A stretch of DNA of 45,199 nt, taken from NCBI RefSeq assembly GCF_009695905.1, contig NZ_VUNA01000016.1, forward strand, positions 1 through 45,199. Reading direction: 5' to 3'. The translations under genes and the position numbers were made by a program. Below the pieces are notes generated by a model that saw only the letters and a program-made list of their open reading frames with translations, was not told the DNA's origin and made no database searches. Each line of letters begins with the position of its first letter. Position 1 is the first letter of the stretch. The stretch comes from Mogibacterium kristiansenii. GTDB lineage: Bacteria > Bacillota > Clostridia > Peptostreptococcales > Anaerovoracaceae. This document shows positions 41,138 through 45,199 of the stretch, piece after piece.

Positions 41138-43747
41138 ATGGCGAAGGAATGTTCTATATGCGGAAAGAAATTGGGTTTCCTGTCGGGGAAAGTGGCGGTA
41201 TCAGATGGAATCGTTTGCGATTCCTGCTGGTTTGCCGCGGGCCTGGATTTGAGCATTAATTCCATGATGACCTCGAACACGCGCACCGTGAACCAGCTCC
41301 GGGACATGATTGAGATCGAGGTGCTCAAGCGGGCGGCGGAGCTGACGGGAAGGACAGATTTGGCGGCAGCGGTACCGCAGGCAGAGGTTCCGGCAGAGAA
41401 GACCCCGGCGGTAAAAACAACACCGGCGCGGAAGGTGGAGACGACCGATGCCAAACCGGTGGACATCATTCTGGAAGTGGGTAAGGACCGGAAGGTGAAT
41501 TTCCAATGCGCGGGACAGCCGGTCATCAACCTGGAAGATTTGATTCAGGGCAATGAGATGATCATCGGAGATGGTTTTATCTATAATCGGAGCAAAGAAA
41601 CCTTACCGGACGTTCGAATCGCCTGCGAGTTTCAGCCGGCCATTGTGGACCCGGGACTCCTGTACTACGAAGAGGGTACTTTTACTGCGGGCGTAGAAGG
41701 CAAATTCGAAATCGACGACCCGCCGGTGAACCTGGAGGAATACGCGAAGATCAAACGCACCCGGAACGGCAAAATCCGTTTCACCCTGTTCATGGGGGAG
41801 CAGGAGGTGGGCACCGCGGAGTGCAGCATGCGGGTGAAGCCGGCGCCGGAAGAGGAAATGCAGAAATACATGAAATCGGTGATGTACGAGACGGAAAAGA
41901 ACGCCTCCGGTCCGGTGAACGTGTTTTTATATGCCCGGGCGGACGGAACCTTCGACGAGGATCTGATGCGGCGGCCGGACCTGCTGTACGCCATGTACGC
42001 CAACGGTCAGGAGCAGCTGATCGGGGACGTGTACGTGGCCAACGAAACCGGCAAAAAGCTCAAGAACATCCAGTTCCGGGCGGATTTTACGTCGGATATT
42101 CTGGAACCGGTGGATGTTTTTCTGGGGGATGTGCCGGCGGGGGAGAACATCGTCTTTGAGGTGGACGACCCGGCCATCAACCTCCGTAAATTAGAGCAGA
42201 TTACGGAAATCGAGACCTGCACCGCTACCTACACCCTCACCGTGAACGGCAAAAAAGTCTCGGAGGCTTGCGGCCGTGTGACGATCTGTCCGTACGACCA
42301 GTGGAACGGCGCACTGGTTCTGCTGCCGGCCTACATGACGCCGAACCATCCGGACATCATCGGGCTCCTGCAGCAAGCGGCGCGTTGGATGCAGAAGGAG
42401 GGCATGAACCCATCTCTGGAAGGCTATCAGGGCGATGCCAAAAGGGTGGAAGAGATGACCATGGGCGTGTACAACGCCATAAAAGAAGCCGGCATCATCT
42501 ACTCGAATCCGCCGGCCAGCTTCTTCGGACCGCAGCGGGTGCGTCTGGGGGAGACGGTGATGCAGCAGAAATTTGCTACCTGCATGGACATTACCGTGCT
42601 CTTCGCTTCCTGCCTGGAATCCTTCGGGCTCCACCCGGTCCTGATTACGGCACCGGCTCATATTTTTGCCGGCGTATGGCTGACTTCCAAAGGCAGATGC
42701 AGCGAACCGGTTCTTTCCGATACGGCGCAGCTGCGGAAGCTCATCAAAGAGAAGGAACTGGTGGCTTTGGAATGCACCGCCATGACCCTGGGGAAAAACC
42801 TTTCCTATAAAGAGGCGAAGAAGGAAGCGGAAGAAATCCTGAAGGCACTGGACGAAAATAAAATCCCGGATAACGATTGCATCGACGTGCAGCTGGTGCG
42901 GAACATCGGTATCCGGCCGATTCCTATGCGCCGAAATCCGGCAGGTGTCATCGCGGAACCTTCGGTGGAAGCGCCGGCCATAGCCTCTGGCGAGGCGCCG
43001 GCGGAAACCGTCGAAGGTGCTGGCAAGGCGCCTGCTGAGACCGCTGCGAAGGCACCTCGCAAAAGCCCGGCGAAAGAAAAGCCGGCAGCTACGAAAGAAG
43101 TGCCGGCAGCTCCGGAAATCGCCGAAGTTGCCGAAGCCATTGAAGCTGCCACCGTCACAACGGCAGCGGCCGCAGCCTCCGCGGAACCCCTCCGCTATAT
43201 TCGGGAAGAGTACCGCGTGTTCGAGAAAGACCTCTCGCAGATCACCATCGATAATTTCTACGATCGTCAGACCAAAAAGCTGATCAAGGAGGCCATTTCG
43301 GAAATCGTGCAGGTGGAGGGCCCAATCAGCCAACCTGCCCTGATTCGCACCCTGATAAATTCCACCGGTCTGGGCAGAGCCGGCAAAAACATCTCGGAAC
43401 ACCTGGATAAGCTGGTGGCCACGGCAGACGTAAAAATCACTCGTCAATCCGGGGTTCGCTTCCTGTGGAATCACGGTTCGAATCCGGCAGACTATCACAC
43501 CTTCCGTTTCCAGGAACAGCGGAACACGGAGGACATCTGCAAATACGAACTGAAGAACGCCGTGTGCTGCCTGCTTCAGGAGAACGGCCCTATGACCAAG
43601 GAGGAAATCACCAAAGCCATGGTGAGCCTGCTGGGATACAGTCGCTCCAGCCACCGCATCGAGGAATGCGCGGCGGACGCCATCAAGGCGGCCCGGGAGC
43701 TGAAGGCCATCGAGCAGAATGAGCGGAAGCAGTTTGTAGTGCGTTGA
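41138..43747 (+). CDS. zinc-finger / tandem beta-domain / transglutaminase-like / DUF3320 protein
   Basis: 869 residues from ATG 41138, behind AAAGGAGG. Order: a Cys4 zinc module (C5, C8, C27, C30); two tandem copies of a beta-rich domain (about 110-245 and 265-385), both with FE(I/V)DDPxxNL and IGD...N; a transglutaminase-like domain (about 400-560) with C482 in KFATCMDITVLFASCLESFG and H508 in TAPAHIFAGVWL; an Ala/Pro/Lys-rich linker (about 607-685); and a C-terminal DUF3320-like domain (about 690-869, EAISEIVQVEGPISQPALIRTL). The last two domains normally flank a superfamily 1 helicase in large DUF4011 proteins; here the helicase is absent. GC-rich, unlike the AT-rich genes before it. Confidence 0.75.
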   Translation: MAKECSICGKKLGFLSGKVAVSDGIVCDSCWFAAGLDLSINSMMTSNTRTVNQLRDMIEIEVLKRAAELTGRTDLAAAVPQAEVPAEKTPAVKTTPARKVETTDAKPVDIILEVGKDRKVNFQCAGQPVINLEDLIQGNEMIIGDGFIYNRSKETLPDVRIACEFQPAIVDPGLLYYEEGTFTAGVEGKFEIDDPPVNLEEYAKIKRTRNGKIRFTLFMGEQEVGTAECSMRVKPAPEEEMQKYMKSVMYETEKNASGPVNVFLYARADGTFDEDLMRRPDLLYAMYANGQEQLIGDVYVANETGKKLKNIQFRADFTSDILEPVDVFLGDVPAGENIVFEVDDPAINLRKLEQITEIETCTATYTLTVNGKKVSEACGRVTICPYDQWNGALVLLPAYMTPNHPDIIGLLQQAARWMQKEGMNPSLEGYQGDAKRVEEMTMGVYNAIKEAGIIYSNPPASFFGPQRVRLGETVMQQKFATCMDITVLFASCLESFGLHPVLITAPAHIFAGVWLTSKGRCSEPVLSDTAQLRKLIKEKELVALECTAMTLGKNLSYKEAKKEAEEILKALDENKIPDNDCIDVQLVRNIGIRPIPMRRNPAGVIAEPSVEAPAIASGEAPAETVEGAGKAPAETAAKAPRKSPAKEKPAATKEVPAAPEIAEVAEAIEAATVTTAAAAASAEPLRYIREEYRVFEKDLSQITIDNFYDRQTKKLIKEAISEIVQVEGPISQPALIRTLINSTGLGRAGKNISEHLDKLVATADVKITRQSGVRFLWNHGSNPADYHTFRFQEQRNTEDICKYELKNAVCCLLQENGPMTKEEITKAMVSLLGYSRSSHRIEECAADAIKAARELKAIEQNERKQFVVR

Positions 43748-43757
43748 GGAGTAAGAG

Positions 43758-44088
43758 ATGAAGGAATATACCCCACCTTTCCAAATGACGGAAGAAATCA
43801 AAGTACCATCCGCTGGTGAAGGACTTTGGTTCATGAGTATCAGGAAGTATATTACAATGCGTTGCAGACGGCAAATAATATGGGGGAGTCAACTGTTTTT
43901 GTAGAATTTATGCTTGAAATAATTCGGGATGCTTTGCGAGAAATTGAAACTCAGAATACGCAAATGTATTGGCAAGCACACTTGGAATTACATCCAGACA
44001 AGCACAAAGAATTTTGGCGAAGCTAAAAAAAGCGGGAAAAATTGTTCGCCATGGAGCTAGTAAGAACGGATGGTGGGAGGTCCGCTAG
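43758..44088 (+). pseudogene. third Fic-family gene, reduced to three fragments
   Basis: GGAG and ATG 43758 start MKEYTPPFQMTEEI, the usual N-terminus of a long Fic protein. It then jumps to a piece of the region after the Fic core (HEYQEVYYNALQTANN, STVFVEFMLEIIRDALREIE; 43835-43960) in another frame, and finally, after a further shift near 44010, to the winged-helix end LAKLKKAGKIVRHGASKNGW, which stops at 44086-44088. The catalytic core is entirely deleted. Clearly non-functional. Confidence 0.82.
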
Positions 44089-44266
44089 GTGTAGATTGCT
44101 TTTCGGAGGCAGGTTTTAATTGCATGGTGCCGACATGCTCATGTCGTAGTAAATGTCGTAAGAAAACAGTTCGCAACTTTTTCCCGCCGCATAGCGTGCG
44201 GGTTTGGCCCGGTCGACAAGGCGGAAAGGTACCGGGCAAGAAGGGGCCGGCCCGGGAGGAGATGAT

Positions 44267-44533
44267 AAGAATTGATGCCGAACGGGGAACGATGGGGGCG
44301 TTCGTCGTCAATTCTTTTCTTTTGATATGATGAGAAGTAATGCGCGGGGGCCTCCGCGCATTACTTCTCCTTTTGGAATGATGATGTGAAGAGCTGAGCG
44401 GAGGCCGGGCCTCTGCTCAGCTCTTTTCGCTTTGGAATTAAGATGAAGAAAAGCGATGCGGGAAGGCCGGTGGGCCTTCCGCATCGCTTTTCTTCTTTCA
44501 TCAGACGGCGGCCCGGGACTAATTTGGGCCGCC
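44267..44533. repeat. cluster of five stem-loops
   Basis: H1 44267-44316, arms of about 18 bases AAGAATTGATGCCGAACG with mismatches; its right part, TTCGTCGTCAATTC followed by TTTTCTTTT, is identical to 18559-18581. H2 44334-44367, perfect 14-bp GAAGTAATGCGCGG. H3 44389-44425, AAGAGCTGAGC with inner GAGG/CCTC. H4 44445-44495, a 23-bp stem with one bulged G and a 4-base loop. H5 44507-44533, GGCGGCCC/GGGCCGCC. No gene in 44089-45015. Confidence 0.9.
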
Positions 44534-44548
44534 GGCCGAAAACTCACC

Positions 44549-45015
44549 GGGACTTGGTGCACTGGGAACGGAGTCACAAGGTTTTGCGGGTAATCGTGCA
44601 CCAAGTCCGGGCCGCCGGTCGATCGAAAACTCACCGGGACTTGGTGCACCGGGAACGGAGTCACAAGGTTTTGCGGGATTTTGTGCACCAAGCCCGTGCC
44701 CCTGGCGGGCCGAAAACCCTTCGGGACTTGGTGCACCGGGAACGGAGTCACAAGGTTTTGCGGGATTTTGTGCACCAAGTCCGGACCGCCGGCCGGTCGA
44801 AAATCCTTCGGGATTTGGTGCAAAAGGAACGGAGGTACAAGGTTTTGCGGGTAATCGTGCACCAAGTCCGGACCGCCGGCGGGCCGAAAACCCTTCCGGA
44901 CTTGGTGCAACGGGAACGGAGGTACAAGGTTTTGCGGGTAATCGTGCACCAAGTCCGGACCGTCGGTCGATCGAAAACTCTCCGGAACTTGGTGCACCGG
45001 GAACGGAGGTACAAG
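44549..45015. repeat. tandem array of 87-bp hairpin repeats
   Basis: GACTTGGTGC (or a one-base variant) begins units at 44551, 44638, 44725, 44812, 44899 and 44986, exactly 87 bases apart. Each unit has arms GGACTTGGTGCAC and GTGCACCAAGTCC around an internal GGGAACGGAGTCACAAGG-type segment, joined by a GC-rich linker. The last unit is cut after GGTACAAG by the IS110 copy. Frames are open through the array on both strands because 87 is divisible by three; they are not genes. Confidence 0.93.
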
Positions 45016-45199
45016 ATAATATGAAATGACCTCACATTTGTAATATCGTGGATTCGCCACTATACTGTAATTGACGACTAAATCAATAGACAGTGGTTTA
45101 CCACATACAAAAGGAGGTCATTTATGAATAGAATACTAAAAATCGGAATGGATGTCCATAGCACCAGCTACACTTTATGTGCAATGGAGCCCGTGCTTG
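45016..45199 (+). mobile_element. IS110-family insertion sequence, left end (partial), inserted in the 87-bp array
   Basis: Identical to the reverse complement of 1-184. Intact array units read TACAAG then GTTTTGCGGG; here TACAAG is followed by ATAATATGAA, so the element joins after ACAAG. The left-end leader (45016-45123) has a promoter TTGTAA 45038-45043, 17 bases, TATACT 45061-45066. AAATGACCTC (45024-45033) pairs with GAGGTCATTT (45114-45123), which covers the transposase ribosome site. Confidence 0.85.
45124..45199 (+). CDS. IS110-family transposase, first 25 residues only
   Basis: ATG 45124 follows AAGGAGG by seven bases; the coding sequence leaves the window after 25 codons. Same peptide as at 76-1 on the other strand, with the DEDD-type GMDVHS motif. 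The array on its left shows the exact point of insertion. Confidence 0.75.
   Translation, partial: MNRILKIGMDVHSTSYTLCAMEPVL

Noticed and set aside
42191-43834. 547-codon minus-strand frame opposite the 869-residue gene
   Set aside because: Antisense shadow in GC-rich DNA, with no start signal or domain.
44308-45060. Open frames of 95 to 250 codons across the 87-bp array
   Set aside because: Same artefact of a unit divisible by three; no ribosome site, and the repeat explains the sequence.
1-45199. 45-kb composite transposon bounded by inverted IS110 copies
   Set aside because: IS110 elements do not normally mobilise as inverted pairs, the window ends inside both copies, and an assembly break at a repeat is the simpler reading.

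Overview
The window reads as accessory chromosome from an anaerobic, low-to-mid GC Firmicute of the class Clostridia. The reasons are a superoxide-reductase, rubrerythrin and rubredoxin oxygen-defence operon, strong AGGAGG ribosome sites with sigmaA-type promoters, and families typical of gut or oral Clostridia (DUF134/NifX fusion, DUF2500, CpXC, DUF3791, AAA_14/DUF4143). No species can be named from sequence alone. The first 189 and last 189 bases are perfect inverted copies: 184 bases of an IS110-family element carrying the transposase start, plus a shared 5-base ACAAG flank. The window therefore runs from one IS copy to another of opposite orientation, which is probably where an assembly stopped.

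Layout. 0.2-0.5 kb: a hypothetical gene cut by the IS. 0.6-3.5 kb (minus): a five-gene operon of two-rubredoxin protein, ferredoxin/rubrerythrin fusion, a 46-residue rubredoxin, desulfoferrodoxin and ferritin, which together remove superoxide and peroxide and store iron. 3.6-5.2 kb: a divergent pair, a DUF134/NifX-like fusion and a Crp/Fnr regulator, sharing one promoter region. 5.2-8.0 kb (minus): thioredoxin and rhodanese genes with a CoA-disulfide-reductase-like flavoprotein, i.e. thiol and sulfane-sulfur redox. 8.0-10.8 kb: decayed genes (SDR, two Fic proteins) around an intact DUF2500 gene. 10.9-20.1 kb: GC-rich single genes (GNAT, DUF2520, flavodoxin-like, a TetR regulator with its membrane-protein target, CpXC) and damaged transporters, separated by intergenic DNA packed with stem-loops, including a 96-bp tandem hairpin array.

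20.3-35.6 kb is an AT-rich defence island of six co-oriented genes. The first four are translationally coupled and end in a 1750-residue DEAH helicase with a DUF1998 C-terminus. Size order and the helicase resemble Druantia type I (DruB-C-D-E), but no DruA is visible. The other two are an Eco57I-type adenine methylase and a GIY-YIG-like/helicase/methylase-like protein, probably a restriction-modification pair. 35.6-37.1 kb: an IS3 remnant and a secreted BspA-like protein. 37.3-40.6 kb (minus): an AAA_14/DUF4143 ATPase behind two covarying palindromes, and a methylase/specificity protein whose NPPF motif is lost, with a promoter flanked by two operator copies. 40.7-43.7 kb: DUF3791 and an unusual 869-residue protein that looks like a DUF4011/DUF3320 helicase from which the helicase is missing. 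43.8-45.2 kb: a third broken Fic gene, a hairpin cluster, an 87-bp tandem hairpin array, and the second IS110 copy inserted in that array.

The two things most worth attention are the structured intergenic repeats (96-bp and 87-bp arrays and recurring TTGACG hairpins, with changes in one arm matched in the other) and the Druantia-like island. No tRNA, rRNA or CRISPR array was recognised.
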